This document shows positions 45,839-58,539 of a DNA stretch of 64,000 nucleotides, piece after piece. Source of the DNA: Trachemys scripta elegans (taxonomy: Eukaryota; Chordata; Testudines; Emydidae); NCBI RefSeq assembly GCF_013100865.1, contig NC_048298.1, positions 247,968,908-248,032,907 of the forward strand. The letters are read 5' to 3'. The translations under genes and the position numbers were made by a program. The notes under the pieces were generated by a model. That model was not told where the DNA came from. It did not search any database and worked only from the letters and a program-made list of their open reading frames with translations. Every line of letters begins with the position of its first letter. Position 1 is the stretch's first letter.

Positions 45839-48794
45839 AGTCTCCAGGGCTGTCAAACGGACCCCTTTGGCAAGCCCCCAGTATTTTTTTTAACTATTCA
45901 CTTATGTCTATAGTAGAATGTCTAGCCCCAACTATTGTTCATTGAATCATTGTCACTGTCTGTAGCCAGTACTCAGAGCCTATGTAGAATGCCTGTTACA
46001 CATCAACAAATGGACTTGGTTTTTAATAGCCTCTGACTCAGTTGCCCATCTACTATGCTCTCTTCATTGTATCTGCAGCAATTCAATCGTTTGCTTTGAT
46101 TTATGACTGCCTGAAAGTGGTCAGACTGGCATTTTCTGTCTTTTACACACATATGTGTGTTTTGTGAGCTCTCATGGATGTGTGTATATCTTTATGGCTC
46201 ACGCTTGCAGCTGAACTGGTTACCTGAATGGAGGAGACTGGCCAGGGACGTCAATCAGTCTGACATTTTGAAATACATGGACCAGGTTTCCTCTGGAGCA
46301 CAAGTTCTTATTCCCCTGTTGGTGCTAACCTATCAAGCCTCCAAATGCTTCCAGGGTTTCGTAATGATTGAGCTAGGTGTAGGTACCTTCTGCAGGCGTC
46401 CTTCTACTGCTACTCTGCCTAAAGCCACTGGGAGCTTCATGGATGCTTCTTTTACAAAGTAATTGCACTACTAAAAGTTAGAACTCTCTGAAGTTTGTTC
46501 TTTCTCCAGATTCTTAAACTGAATTTGATCTGTCTTTCTCTCATCCTCCCTCCAGTCTCGGATCGCTTTCCCCTATTCAGCTTCAATCTAATTTTCTTAC
46601 TCCACTCCTCCAACAGGAGGTTCTCTGGCTTTCACACTCTCCTCCCCCTCAGTGAGAAACATCTCCTGCTGCTGCAGCAGACCATGTCACAGACACAGGC
46701 CACTCATGTGTTGCACTATTAACAACACTGGCTGTGCCGTCGCACTACAGCGACTAGACGTTCTGCCACATTACACTTTTTAAAATGTGCAACTTCTGCT
46801 TTGATCTTGGCAGACTACGACACTGATTTAAATGCCTCCTACCTCCTTTCCCAAGCAAACCCTTCAGCATCCCTGCTAAAGAGCGCGGCAGGCTGACAGC
46901 TCTTTGGGAATCAAACTACTGAAATGAGTCCCAGGGAGGAGGAAATATGACCCTGTACTTCGCCTGCTTTGCCGATTTTAAACGGGGACTCAAATGGCTA
47001 ATTCTTCAACTTTTTTTTTTATTTTTAAACGAGTAGCTTCCTAAATGGACTGGGCCTTTCTCTAGCCACTACAAGGGAAGCATCTCTTTTCTCACCAGGC
47101 CAGCTTCCAAAAATGTGGCTATTCCACCCAAGACCATCTGGAGATATTCACGAGCTTTGTTTTCCCTTTCTTTTTCCCAAGTAGACCTCTGGGACTCATG
47201 TACAGTATCCCTGGATCATTACCAGGAGCAGCATTCTCTAGCAATCTTTCTGAACTTTCGGCAATAAAACTGAATACTCCCCAGACAAGAAGTTCTCACA
47301 GCCACCGAAGTACACAGTTAATCATCAATAGCAATCTAGAAGCCAGCTCAAATTTCACGGTAACCTAGATTGCCTTTTCAAAGGAACACGTAGCCTTATT
47401 TTTATTGCTTCTAGCAGAAACCTTAAGAAAGCTTTTATGATCAGCAAACTAACTAACTGACTCTAGTGTGAGCCTGAGATCTTTGATATTATTACATCAC
47501 AATGCAACTATTGAAACTATTCCTCTGGAAAGAGAGGAGCTTTCCATATGTATTTTGGTTAGTACTTGACTCTGATATAATGGTGGGGAGAAGGCATATA
47601 TAATTAAGAGTATGTCATAAATCATTAGCTGTTTTAAATGAGGATTATAAGCCAAAACATCCAAGTGGTTACAAGGATAATTTGTGCAACTGTCATTTTT
47701 AACTGACAGTTGAAGGAGTTTAGTTCCGCTAGTTAACTATGGAATTTTATTTATTTATTTGTTTGATTCAGATTGTTACTCTTTTTAAATGATAGATGAT
47801 CCTTCTGAATGATTTAGACTATAGCCCAGAATCTTCTGTTTGTGTTGAGATTTGGACAGCCCTGGCAAAAGAGCTAGAAAATCAGTACAGGATTCAGTGC
47901 TAATGCACAGCCTTGCTGTGTTTACAGTTTTTCTACAGGGCTAGCAAACTGATGCCCCTCTTATGAAAATTGGTTTTCAAGCTATGAAAGACTCTAGTTC
48001 ACTACTGGGAACACCAACAAATTCAAGTCCGCAGCAATGGTAAGTCTGCCTGATGTGAGGGTTCAGTAGTGCAAAGACCTGGGTGAAGCCAGCCCAAGAA
48101 GTGGGCAGGGCTTGCTGAGAAGGACCTGGCCAAAAAGAGATCTCCTGATTCATTGAGTTCATAGGTAGTCTCTCCTGGCCACACTCCATAAGAGCTTTCG
48201 TCAGATTTTAAAGATTCCTTCCCACATGGGACCCTCGAAGGAGGGCAGCAGCAATATTGACTCCTCTGGGGCAGGGCATGGTGTATACAAATGACACCCC
48301 TGAAGTTGCAGAGGTGAATCTGACACACACATCAAAAGTTGCTTTGTATTTATTTGCGTCAAAATTGATTGAAATTTTGGCCACCTACAACAAAGCACAT
48401 GCCACAGCATTCACAGCTTAATCTCGTTAAAAATATGTGGCTCACACATGGTTTGTATTTTCCTTGTTGACCAGACAGAGAAGTTCATAGCAGTTAGAAA
48501 CTTGAGGATTTCAGGTTACAGGGGTTCACACAGCTTCCTTTCAGTTTCAATTAAAATTTTTGTTTTACCATGTTGAATGCCATGTTGAATACTTCGCTTG
48601 GTGTCTTTTAGCAGTGGCCAGTATCTGATATATCAACAGAAGGTATAGACCAACCAGGATTTAGCTTGCAAAGCTAGCAGGAACCCTGCCTCAACCCTTT
48701 TGCACCTGACTGAGCATGCAGGAGTCTTGCCTGAAGATGACTTTATTGAATCACACCAACATATTTGACTAGACTTTTCATTATGTGCATGGGC
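45839..48794. other. Non-coding interval
   Basis: About 3 kb with no supported exon. A 101-codon frame at 46157-46462 (+) has no motif I know and no visible splice context. Confidence 0.4.
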
Positions 48795-49095
48795 GGTGGG
48801 TGAACCCCAGGCTCAGGGAGGCTAGCTCCTGGCCTGGCCCGCCACTTCTACTCGAGGCCCCGCCCAAAACTCAGTGCTTCCTCTCCCTCCCCCCCCCACG
48901 GCGTGGCCCTCAGCCCCAGACCGCACACACACACACCTCCCCCCCAGCATGCCGAGTGGGCGGTGCGGCCCCCTCTCCCAGCCCCAAAGCGCCATGCAGG
49001 AGGGCAGCATGGTCCCTCCTCTAGCCCCAGAGTGCCAGGTGCTTGGGTTGGCAGTGCGCTCCTTCCCTGCCCTAGACATGGTCCCTCCAGGTTAG
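48795..49095. repeat. GC-rich repeat fragment, family unknown
   Basis: An abrupt C/G-rich block in an AT-rich setting, with CCTCCCCCCCCCACGGCG and a short (CA)n. Composition resembles the GC-rich hAT bodies elsewhere in the window, but I find no inverted ends. Confidence 0.35.
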
Positions 49096-49639
49096 CATTG
49101 AGGTTTATTGATAGAACAATGAGGAGAAACTGGCAGAGCCATGGCCCTGTTAATAAGCAGATAGTTCTGTAAATATGCAGAAGGCTTCAGTTTCCATGAC
49201 TGTAGATACACTGGCTAATATTCTCAACAACAACAACAACAAAAAAGCTACAGTTAAACTTTGGTTTAAAAAGCTGAACTGGGAGATGATTTAAGGCTCC
49301 CACTTACGTTTGCTAGCAGAACCATACAGCAACTCCATAACAGGCAAGGCACAACAGGATAATGGGGGCGGGGGAGCTACAGGCTGCCTAGGCCTTTTCA
49401 TTTAAGGCACGCAATGGGAGTGAGGCACCTAAATAACTTTGAGGATCTGAGCCTTACTCCGTAGAAAACATAATCTGGAATGGTCTCACTGGATCTTACA
49501 GGGTTGTATCCCTGGGTATCAACAGGCATTTCCATGTAGCAGAAAGTCCTTGAGGCACTGAACAGATCCTAATACCACATGCCAACTTTGATCCATGACA
49601 GTCTTGGCAGGTAAATGTCAATCCAGAGCACTTGCAGCC
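49096..49639. other. Non-coding interval with (AAC)n
   Basis: Contains a short (CAA)n run at 49225-49240. Nothing else supported. Confidence 0.5.
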
Positions 49640-49651
49640 TCTCCTAACAGA

Positions 49652-49778
49652 TTTCAGAGTAGCAGCCGTGTTAGTCTGTATCCGCAAAAAGAACAGGAGT
49701 ACTTGTGGCACCTTAGAGACTAATAAATGCTCTAATAAATTTGTTAGTCTCTAAGGTGCCACAAGTACTCCTGTTCTT
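49652..49778 (+). mobile_element. Minimal Penelope-type foldback with 12-bp TSD
   Basis: It starts TTTCAGAGTAGCAGCCGTG. GAACAGGAGTACTTGTGGCA...AGAGACTAATAAA at 49691 is mirrored almost perfectly to 49777, giving a hairpin stem of about 40 bp. TCTCCTAACAGA is duplicated at 49640-49651 and 49779-49790. The same end sequences flank the larger element at 58265-59197. Confidence 0.85.
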
Positions 49779-49790
49779 TCTCCTAACAGA

Positions 49791-51552
49791 GATCATCAAT
49801 GCCTCTTTTAAAGAGGAAAATGTGCTAATGGTAAGCAGTCATAGCCACCCCTGTACATACATAGCTAATCAAAGCCAACGACAGTGGTTTCTCATGCATT
49901 TCATATATCTTTGATTTTCTACCATACCAGTTAGCTGAGCTAAAACTATGCACATGAAAACTCCTCTTCTGTTGCATGGCAGTGATTTGGTTGTATGGAA
50001 AAGGACCCTCTGACAATTATTTATAACTAAAGAGGGAGCTGCTCTCAACATGAAAATGCCTTTATGTTCATCAATTAAATTAGCCAAATGTTCATAGTCA
50101 AGGTCATCACAGTTCTAAACTAGGTAACTAGGGAAGAGCATAACTCATATTATATGGGGAAATTATCTTTTTTTAAGAAATAGGGAATATCTCAGTTTCT
50201 GTGCGTGTGTATTATATATAAATTTTAGCACAATAATAATTTCTTTTCAGTGGGAAAATCTAAAATTACATCATTCAGCAAATGGTCTAAAGCAGCTAGA
50301 TTGACTTAGCTTTAAAGAACACTTGCACCAGACCGCCATAAAAATTAAAAACTACAAAGCAAAAAAAAAAAGGAGCTGCTTTTGTTCCTTTAAATTGTTT
50401 TTTTTCGATAGCAAAGATAACTTTGCTAAATAGGTTTGTATTAATATGTATGTTCAAAGAATTTAACAAAAGATAACCTACATTTTTAAATTATAATATA
50501 TTCCCACCAATTGTGGTTTGTTACTAGTCACAATTAAATTTGGTCTTTTCTACCCTGGCATTGTCAGAAGCATGATGCAGGTGATGTTCCATTTCTGTTT
50601 ACATGTGTTGTGATAATTCTGATAACTGCACTTCAGCAGAAAAACTTCCAGAGGTGAAATTAGAACTAACCTTATTTTCAACATGAAATGTGTTGAGGTG
50701 GGAATGAGTTGAAGATCCCTAGTAAAGACTTAATAAAATATATTTCATGTCATTTGGGGGCAACTGAATAGTTAGTTTCTAATACACATTTATACTGTAC
50801 ATGTACCTTAAATACAACTCTTATAACTCTGACAGTGTTGGAGATCATTATTATAACCCAGAAAAATGTGTTGGACATAATGTTCAGTAACATTTTTTTC
50901 AATATGGACTTATCCTGATCCTACCAAAGTCAAGAGTAAGGCTCCAATGCAAGATCAGGACTTACATTCACATAATACATTTGGGACAACTGATTGACAT
51001 CTAATAGCAAAGTTATAGTAAGAATTATATTCTCTCCGCATAACATTTACATCTTTGCTTTGATGGCGCAACATTTATTTTTTTTAAATGATTAGACTAA
51101 TATCTATAGAGAGAATGATCTGAAATTCTTACCCTTTTTTTATGTTTGGCCGTGAGGGTGTATACATTTTTCCTTACATTTCCTTTGGCTTTTCAAGTCT
51201 TCCCCTTGTAGTAACATTAAGGAATGAATAGTGAGCCACTCATTTATATTTCTTATTATAAGTTCCAGAAAGTCTTGACACTTGCATTCTATGGAAGGCC
51301 AACAATATACAGCATAATGATTTTATCATCTGTTTTACTTTAGGCAGAGATGTGGTACCAAATGGGATTGTATAGATGTAAGTGAGGGCAAAGTTCAGCT
51401 GATGGGATCTCAGGTTAGATTGGATAGTCTTAAGTAAGGCCAACTCTAGTGGTTTAGGAAAATAGCACTCAGAAGCTTGTGTGGAAGCAGAGAAAGAACT
51501 GACAGGAAGGGATTGCAATGCATGACAGTTCGTTAGCAAGAGTCAGGCTAAC
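49791..51552. other. AT-rich non-coding interval
   Basis: No supported exon, RNA or repeat terminus. The frame at 51240-51539 (-) has no recognised motif. Confidence 0.45.
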
Positions 51553-51899
51553 TGTAACCCTAATAACGCGAGATTTGTAGAAGCGAGGATTGTGTAAGGC
51601 GAGTGGGAAAGAACTGTGTGAGAAGTTGTTGCGACCTTGTGTACATAATGTGTAGAAAATATTGTATGTAGGCTAGAGTCAAAACAAGTGAGAAAAATAA
51701 GATATCAAGATGGCCTATGTATAAACAAAATGCAGCTGTTGCTTGTTATTGTCTGTAATGAAAGGTATAAATGCTTGCTGTAATTGTTTACCTGTAGAGA
51801 GACCTGCTTAGCTCTCTCCCTCTGCGCAACTGTGAGAGAAATAAGGCATCTGACTTGCTGTACCCAAACAAAAAGTGAGAACTGTGTTTTTCTCCGACA
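51553..51899 (+). mobile_element. Gammaretrovirus-like endogenous LTR (5' LTR)
   Basis: It begins TGTAACCC and ends CTCCGACA. A TATAAA is at 51766-51771 and an AATAAG near 51841 may serve polyadenylation. The primer binding site follows at once, identifying it as a 5' LTR of a class I (gamma-like) endogenous retrovirus. Only about 100 bp of leader remains before CR1 sequence, so no viral gene is present. Confidence 0.75.
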
Positions 51900-51902
51900 A
51901 TT

Positions 51903-51920
51903 TGGGGGCTCGTCCGGGAT
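51903..51920 (+). promoter_or_regulatory. Retroviral primer binding site, proline tRNA type
   Basis: Three bases after the LTR the 18-mer beginning TGGGGGCTCGTCC matches the proline tRNA 3' end complement used by murine-leukaemia-type viruses. This is where reverse transcription would start. Confidence 0.85.
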
Positions 51921-52004
51921 GGCAACCCCCACACTTGCAAACAAAGCTTGCTGACTAAGTCTTGTGGTCGGAGTGACTTTTGGCAATAAACGTGGGGCCT
52001 GATG

Positions 52005-53925
52005 AAATTTTCCTTGTGTACTTAAGGAACTACCTGAAGCAATCTCAGAACCTTCAATGATTATTCTCAAGACCTAATGAAGGGTGGGTGAGGTCCCAGA
52101 AGACTGGAAAAGGACAAACATAGTACCTATCTTTTAAAAGGGCAACAAAGAGGACCTGGGGAATCATAGACCAGTCAACCTCAATACCTGGAAACATACT
52201 GGAACAAAATATTTTAAAAAATCAATTTGTAAACACCTAGAAGATAATAGGGTGATAAGAAATAGCCAACATGGATTTGTCAAGAACAAGTCATGCCAAA
52301 CCTATCTAATTTCCTTCTGTGGTAGGGTTACTGGCCTGTGGATGTAGGGAAGCAGTATGTGTGATATATCTTGATTTTAGTAAGGCTTTGGACACAGTCT
52401 CACTTGATATTCTCATAAGCAAACTAGGGAGATATGGTCTAGATAAAATTATTGTAAAATGGGTGCACAGTTGGATAAAAAACCATGTTCAGAGAATAGT
52501 TATCTATAATTCGCTGTCAAACTGGGAGGATGTATCTTGTGGGGATCCCCAAGGGACTGTCCTGGGTCTTGTACTTTTTAATGTTTTCATTAATGACCTA
52601 GTAATGCAAGGAAGAATATGAATATAAAATATATGGATAATACCAAGAGGGGGTTGCATACACTTTGGAGGACAGGATTAGAATTCAGAATGACCATGAC
52701 AAATTAGAGAATTGGTTTGAAATCAACAAGATGAAATTCAAAACAGACAAATGCTAAGTACTACACTTAGGAAGGAAAAATAAAACGCACAAACACAAAA
52801 TGAGGACTACCTGGGTAGATGGTAGTACTGCCGAAAAGGATCTGGGGTTTATAGAGGATTATAAATTGAAGCTGAGACAATAATGGGATGCAGTTGCAAA
52901 CTAGGCTAATATTCTGGGGTGCTATAACAAGGGTTTATGTTTTTCCCCGTCCTCCCATCCTGAGTCACCAGGGAAACCACTCTTTTGGTGTCCACTCTGT
53001 ATAATTTATTCAAGTCCCCTCCACCAGCACCTGTACAGTGCAATACAACCATTCTAATACCTATAACCCTATTGCCTTCAACCCCTGTTCATCAGGGCCC
53101 TGGGAGGAAAAGGGATCTCCCTTCCTTAAGATCTCCTTTGGTCTGGGCACAGCTAGCCCTGTCCTCGCCTAACACTTCCTTCCTGCCTTTTACTATGCTA
53201 GTTAACTAATGAGCCAATTAGTTCCTTAACTCACTCAGTCTCCCCATATGATTGAGGAAATAGGGAGGAATTAGCCAAATAACCATCACTGGAGAAACTA
53301 GTTAAGGCCACAGTGGTCAGAGTGCTGACCCATCTGTTAGGCCTCAGCAGTTTGTCACAAGTATATTAACAGGAGTATCACATGTAAGACACGGGAGGTT
53401 ATTGCCCCACTCTACCTTGAAATGGTGAAGCCTCAGCTGTAGTATTGTGTCCAGTTTGGGGTACCACACTTTAATAAAGCTGTGGACAAATTGGAGAGAG
53501 TCCAGAAGAGAGCAACAAAAATGATGGAAGGGTTAGGACGTATGAGGAAAGGTTAAAAAACTGGGCATGTTTAGTCTTGAGAAAAGAAGATGAAGAGGGG
53601 ACCTGATAACAGTCTTGAAATATGTTAAGGGCTGTTATAAAGAAGATGGTGATTAATTGTTCTCCATGTCCACTGAAGGTAGGACAAGAAGTAATCCGCT
53701 TAATCTGCAGCAAGGGAGATTGTTAGATATTAGGAAATATAAATAGTTAAGCATTGGAAAAAGTTTCCAAGGGAGATAGTGGAATCATTGTCATTGGAGA
53801 TATTTAAGAACAGATTGGACAAACACCTGTCAGGGATGGCGTAGGTATACTTGGTCCTGCCTCACTGGAGGGGGATGGACTTGATGACTCTCAAGGTCCC
53901 TTCCAGCTCTACATTTCTATGTTTC
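52005..53925 (+). pseudogene. CR1 LINE ORF2 (RT) and 3' UTR, interrupted by an LTR
   Basis: A long CR1 fragment. Upstream GEVPEDWKRTNIVPIF-like sequence leads to NQHGFVKNKSCQTYLISFC, then the catalytic block VCVIYLDFSKALDTVSLDIL with its Asp intact (frame 52319-52621), WIKNHVQRIVI and GDPQGTVLGLVLFNVFINDL. The following catalytic motif reads as MDNTK instead of the usual ADDT form. After the LTR (about 52920-53357) the C-terminus (VDKLERVQKRATKMMEGL-like) and 3' UTR continue to TCTACATTTCTATG. Stops and shifts are frequent. Confidence 0.8.
52920..53357 (-). mobile_element. Probable solo LTR inside CR1
   Basis: Read on the - strand it begins TGTGACAAACTGCTGAGG and ends CCCTTGTTATAGCA, with GAATAAATTATAC (polyadenylation-like) near 53005. 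CR1 sequence is continuous on both sides. A clean TSD is not visible. Confidence 0.55.
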
Positions 53926-54978
53926 TGTGACACATGACCAGAAAGGGTTAAGCATCCTGCAAAATAAATGACCCAAATTCAACCTCTAGGGACATATTGG
54001 TAGATAATATTTGTGGTTTTGTGTATTTACATATATATTGTTAGAAGTTAACAATGTAATCAAACAGTTCCTGTCTATGCTGTATTCTGTTAATTCAGAG
54101 ATCTAAAGGAGACCTTAACATTTAAATGAATTGTAAATATAGTGATATCACTGTATTCAGCTCTCTTAGAAATGTATAGCAAATCACCTGCAAATGGCTG
54201 AAAACAGGCAATTGCCTTATATTAATCCCAGTAGCTAAGCACCACTGATGCTTAGGAAATAAGTCTACTTCAAAGTCTCCATGAGTGCCTATTGTTCACC
54301 TACAGACTACTAGCGGTCAAGAGAAGGCCTGGAACTGTATAAAGGTGTCTTGGGTCCTGATCCTTTTTATTTCAGATCTGATTGATGCTTTATGCAGGGG
54401 AAGCTTAAGTCATAAGTCTGATATCTCCAGTCCCACCTGGATAACCCTGGATATGAACATTGGACTATACCCTATGGACTAATTCTGAAAGAACTCTTTG
54501 CAACTACAAAGCTCAGCATCTCTACTATAAAACTGATCTCAGAATGGTACTCATGTCTGTGTGTATCTGATCTTTTAACCAATACTCTTTCTCTTTTCTT
54601 TTTTAATAAATTTTAGTTTAGTTAATATTGGCTGTAAGCGTATATTTGGGTAAGATCTGAAGTATTCATTAACCTGGGAGGTAACATGTCCGATCCTTTG
54701 GGATTGGTAGAACTTTCTTATATGATGAATAAGATTTTCAGTAATCCTCATCATATTTGACTTGGGTACCTGGGTGAAGGCTTAAGGCTGGGTTGCTTTA
54801 AGGGAACTGTGTTTTGGCTTCTGGGTAACCAGTAAGGTATTATAGAAGTTGTTTCGAGGCTAGTTTGGTGGCTCTAAAAACTGGAATGACCACCAGCTTT
54901 GGGGATTGTCTGCCCCATTCTTTGCAGTTTGCCCTAATTAAGTAACCTCAGTGTGGCTCCCCTGGGATCCTGATCACA
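53926..54978 (+). mobile_element. Solo LTR, family C, TSD GTTTC
   Basis: It begins TGTGACACATGACCAG and ends CTGATCACA. GTTTC is duplicated exactly at 53921-53925 and 54979-54983. It sits in the 3' terminal ATTTCTATG repeat of the preceding CR1. TTTTTTAATAAATTTTAG at 54600 is a likely polyadenylation area. Confidence 0.9.
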
Positions 54979-54983
54979 GTTTC

Positions 54984-55420
54984 TATGTCTTTGGGTTTCC
55001 CCAGTACAAATAATGGGCCAAATCCTGCAGTGCTTCTGTATGGACATATTCTTTTGGACCCAGGAAAAATCTACACAGTGGGGAGATACCATAAAAGTTT
55101 AAACTCAGAGTTTTTTCCTCATATTCCATAAGGAGATGGCAAGCTCCCCTTTCCACAGAGGTTGCCCTCCTAAACTAATAGGTGTCTTGGAAAGCCTGGT
55201 ACTTTCATATAGCTGCCAAGCTGGTTCCCTTTCTCCCAGCAGTAAGGCTCCTAAAGTGGCTCACCCAGGAGTCTCACTGTAGCATGCATAGAGGGGAACC
55301 CAGTAAGAGTTTACTGCTTGGATCATAATTAACTCCCATTAGTTAACAGGGCATGTAACCATGGCTCCTGTAGGAGATCAGGTTTATGATAGTTATTCTC
55401 TCACGCAACCACTTCTTTTC
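54984..55420. other. Non-coding interval
   Basis: Contains AATGGGCCAAATCCTGCAG, a word of old reptile repeats. Nothing else supported. Confidence 0.45.
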
Positions 55421-55428
55421 CCTGACCC

Positions 55429-55835
55429 CATAGGCGCCGACTTCCCTTCTACCCGGGGGGTGCTTGACCCCCTCCCTCCAAACTCTCCCCTACTCCACCC
55501 TTCCCACAAGCCCCTTCCCCCACCCTGCCTCTTCCTGCCCCTGCTCCGCCCCACCCAGCCTCTTCCCCACCTCTTTCCACCCCTTTCCCTGAACACGCCC
55601 CATCCCCACTCCTCCCCCTCCCTCCTGGAGCCAACCAGCACGCTGTGAAACAGCTGTTAACAATGGGTGGGAGGCACTGGCAGGGAGGGGGAGGAGTGAT
55701 CAGCGGGGCTGCCAGTGGGGGAGAGGCACGGGGGGCAGGGGAGGGAGTTTGGCTGCCAGTGGGTGCTTGCGCCCACTAATTTTTCTCTGTGGGTGTTTCA
55801 GGGCTCCAGAAGCACCCACGGAGTTGGCACCTATG
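55429..55835. mobile_element. hAT element (CATAGG family) with perfect 8-bp TSD
   Basis: Ends CATAGGCGCCGACTTCC and GGAGTTGGCACCTATG. CCTGACCC is duplicated exactly at 55421-55428 and 55836-55843. The body is C-rich on the left and G-rich on the right. Confidence 0.92.
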
Positions 55836-55843
55836 CCTGACCC

Positions 55844-56614
55844 TATCTCCAAAATCCAAGTAGAGTCTGAAGTAGAGTTGTGCCAGTTGATGGGAGTCTG
55901 TTAGATAAGAAGGGTGCACACCATAGAGCTAACACTCCCCCCCGTCTGTGTGCTTCTGGTGGGTTCCAATAGATTTGACTCCTCTCACAGAAGTGAATGG
56001 GAAATGTGCCTGAGTCAGGAATTAGGCCAATTATTGGTATTGGCCTAATAATTAATATGCTTAGTTCTTTTAAAGATATCACAACTCTTTTACAAAGTGT
56101 AGCCAGATTTGTGAAAGCTCTAGTCATAACCAGAGAAGAGTAATTTTTCTGTGAATTTGCATGAAATTATGTATTTTGCAGAATGGATTCTCTTTAGACT
56201 GTCACAGACCCTGCTTGTGAGGATTCTGATTGTCATTGTATTGGCGCACATCAGATTTTCATTTCGATTCTGGCATCTGTACTGATTAAACATAGAGGAG
56301 AGTGAAATGGTGATGATACCTGTTATTGCTCTGAACTGTGAAGGTCAACATGTCTTTTCCTTTTTTCCTAGAAACATTTCTTCTGGAAAGCAGAAGTATC
56401 GGGAATGAAATCACATATAATTATTGTGGTCTGATACAATGCCATTCCTAACGTATTTCTAGATGTCTGCTTTACCATTGGCCATGGTTTAGCTATCACA
56501 TAGCAACAGTGGTAAAGATAGGAAATCAATATAGTTGTTGAAAGAAATATTGGAAATGTGAAGTTGCAGAAGAGATAAATGACTATTCTAGATAGATCTA
56601 GATCACTGATAGTT
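55844..56614. other. Non-coding interval
   Basis: No supported feature. Confidence 0.45.
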
Positions 56615-57060
56615 CATACCTCAGTGCTTGAAGGTTGTCGGTGATCCCTCAAGGTCAAGAATGTCTCTTTCACAGATTTTCATGGGTCCTTGGTGATTAA
56701 GGAGTCCAATTCTTGAGCCACAGGCTTGTTGGTAGACATTGCAGGTGGTGATGGAAGACAGGGTTGGACCACAATTGCAGTGTGACAGTTGTCTTTCCTT
56801 TTTTTTTCTGGCATTTTTCTGTGACCAGGGCAAGGCGATTTTCCTCAGAAGTGGAAGTTCCCTCTCTGACAAGTCTTGGCCAGTTATCCCTATCCTGAGC
56901 TGCTACCTCCCAGTGTTTCTTTTGGCCTCCCCATTTCCTTTCTCCTTTGGTGAGTTGGGCGTACAGCAGTTGTTTTGGTAAGCATACATCAGGCATGAGC
57001 ACACAATGCCCGCTCCATCTCAGCTGGTGCTGGAAAATCAGGGCCTTCACAGTTGAAGAG
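56615..57060 (-). pseudogene. LINE ORF2 C-terminus with zinc-finger tail
   Basis: The - strand reads IKALIFQHQLRWSGHCVLMP, LPKQLLYAQLTKGERKWGGQ, AAQDRDNWPRLVREGT and, after a frame change, CNVYQQACGSRIGLLNHQ, a decayed C2H2-like finger. This order (RWxGH, GGQKK, W, then a zinc finger) is typical of a non-LTR retrotransposon C-terminus. The clade is uncertain. The RT core is absent. Confidence 0.65.
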
Positions 57061-58252
57061 GTTTGGTTGGGATAATGTTGATGCTTACTTGATCCTTACC
57101 CACAGTATCCAAAGCGCTTGCATCCTTAAAACTGGAGCATATCCCACATTCCTGATATTTCTAAAACTCCCATAAATTTCAGTTGGAGTTTTGTGAGTAG
57201 TAAGATCAAGCCGTTGAGCTGGAAATCTTGCACAGTCAGCCTTTCTCATAGTATCTGTGTTTGGTGTCAGCTGGAAAGCAGAAGAGACTGGAAAACAAAG
57301 AGGAAAATGTTAACCAAACTTTTTAAAACTTTTTTTTAAAAGGTTCTGTTCCAAAGGTTGACATTGATTAATACTTTACTCAAATAAATTCACCCACCCT
57401 TAATACAGATGCTGGCACCTGATCAAGATGTGGAAGAACATAACCAGAAAAACACATACAAACAAGGTTAAGAAACTACTAGCACTTTTCTTCTTGAAGT
57501 TTAAAAAAGAAAGTCAGGGCAAATCTAAAATGGAAGGTAAATTAAAACAGTGAACCCTTTCCTTTATGGAGTTAGAATAATACATTAATTGCACAGACAC
57601 CTCTGTGAAATGCATTTTATAACATTACTGATAAATGTCTCTCTCCCACTGTTTCCAAAGGTTGAGCCATTAGTCATTAAATGAGCAACTGCCACTAATA
57701 ATTCACTTGGCCTCATTCCACACCATAATGAGTTCTGGGACAGTTAGAAAGTATTATATATTAATGCTTTCCTAGTTACTGACCAAAAGAAATTGCTCAA
57801 AGAGTCTTCTAAGATCTGCATTTTCCCCTCATATTTACTCCCATTAAAATTCTCTTTAATGAGCATCAAAAGACCTGCGGTTCTAAATTACTACCATTTT
57901 TCTTTCCAGTTAACCATTTGAGGATGAGAAAATGTTTATTTAAAAAAGCTGAAAAGTAACATATGCAAGCAAAGTTATGGTTAAGAAAGACCTTTTGTAC
58001 TCTATAGTTGATACACTGGTTTGAAATATAGCATGGATAGGTTCAAAGAGACATTAAACTAGAAAGCTATTACATGCTTTGGAAACTAAGAGCAATATTT
58101 TTAAATTTAGGTGACTAATGTGAGGCTAAAGTCAATGGGAGCAGCTGAGTGCTCAGCACGTCTGAAAATCTATCCACTTCTCTGTAGGTCTCTACATATG
58201 GATCTAGAAGCCTAACTTTACTCAACTTTAGTTGAAAATATTGTCCTAAGTC
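57061..58252. other. AT-rich non-coding interval
   Basis: No supported exon. AAGTCAATGGGAGCAGCTGA near 58130 is an old repeat word. Confidence 0.45.
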
Positions 58253-58539
58253 AATAATACAACAAAAAGAACAGGAGTACTTGTGGCACCTTAGAGACTA
58301 ACAAATTTATTTGAGCATAAACTTTCATGGGCTACAGCCCACTTCATCAGATGCATAGAATGGAACATATAATAAGAAGATATATATACATACAGAGAAC
58401 ATGAAAAGGTGGAAGTTGCCATACCAACTCTAAGTGGCTAATTAATTAAGATGAGCTATTGTCAGCAGGAGAAAAAAAACTTTTGTAGTGATAATCAAGA
58501 TGGCCCATTTCGGACAGTTAACAAGAAGGTGTGAGGATA

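Noticed and set aside
46157..46462. 101-codon frame
   Set aside because: No recognised motif, no splice context and no homology I can recall.
51240..51539. 99-codon - strand frame that vaguely resembles a LINE tail
   Set aside because: No conserved LINE block could be identified in it or next to it.
55361..55648. Pro-rich frame and overlapping Gly/Arg-rich frame
   Set aside because: Compositional frames in a hAT with a perfect TSD.
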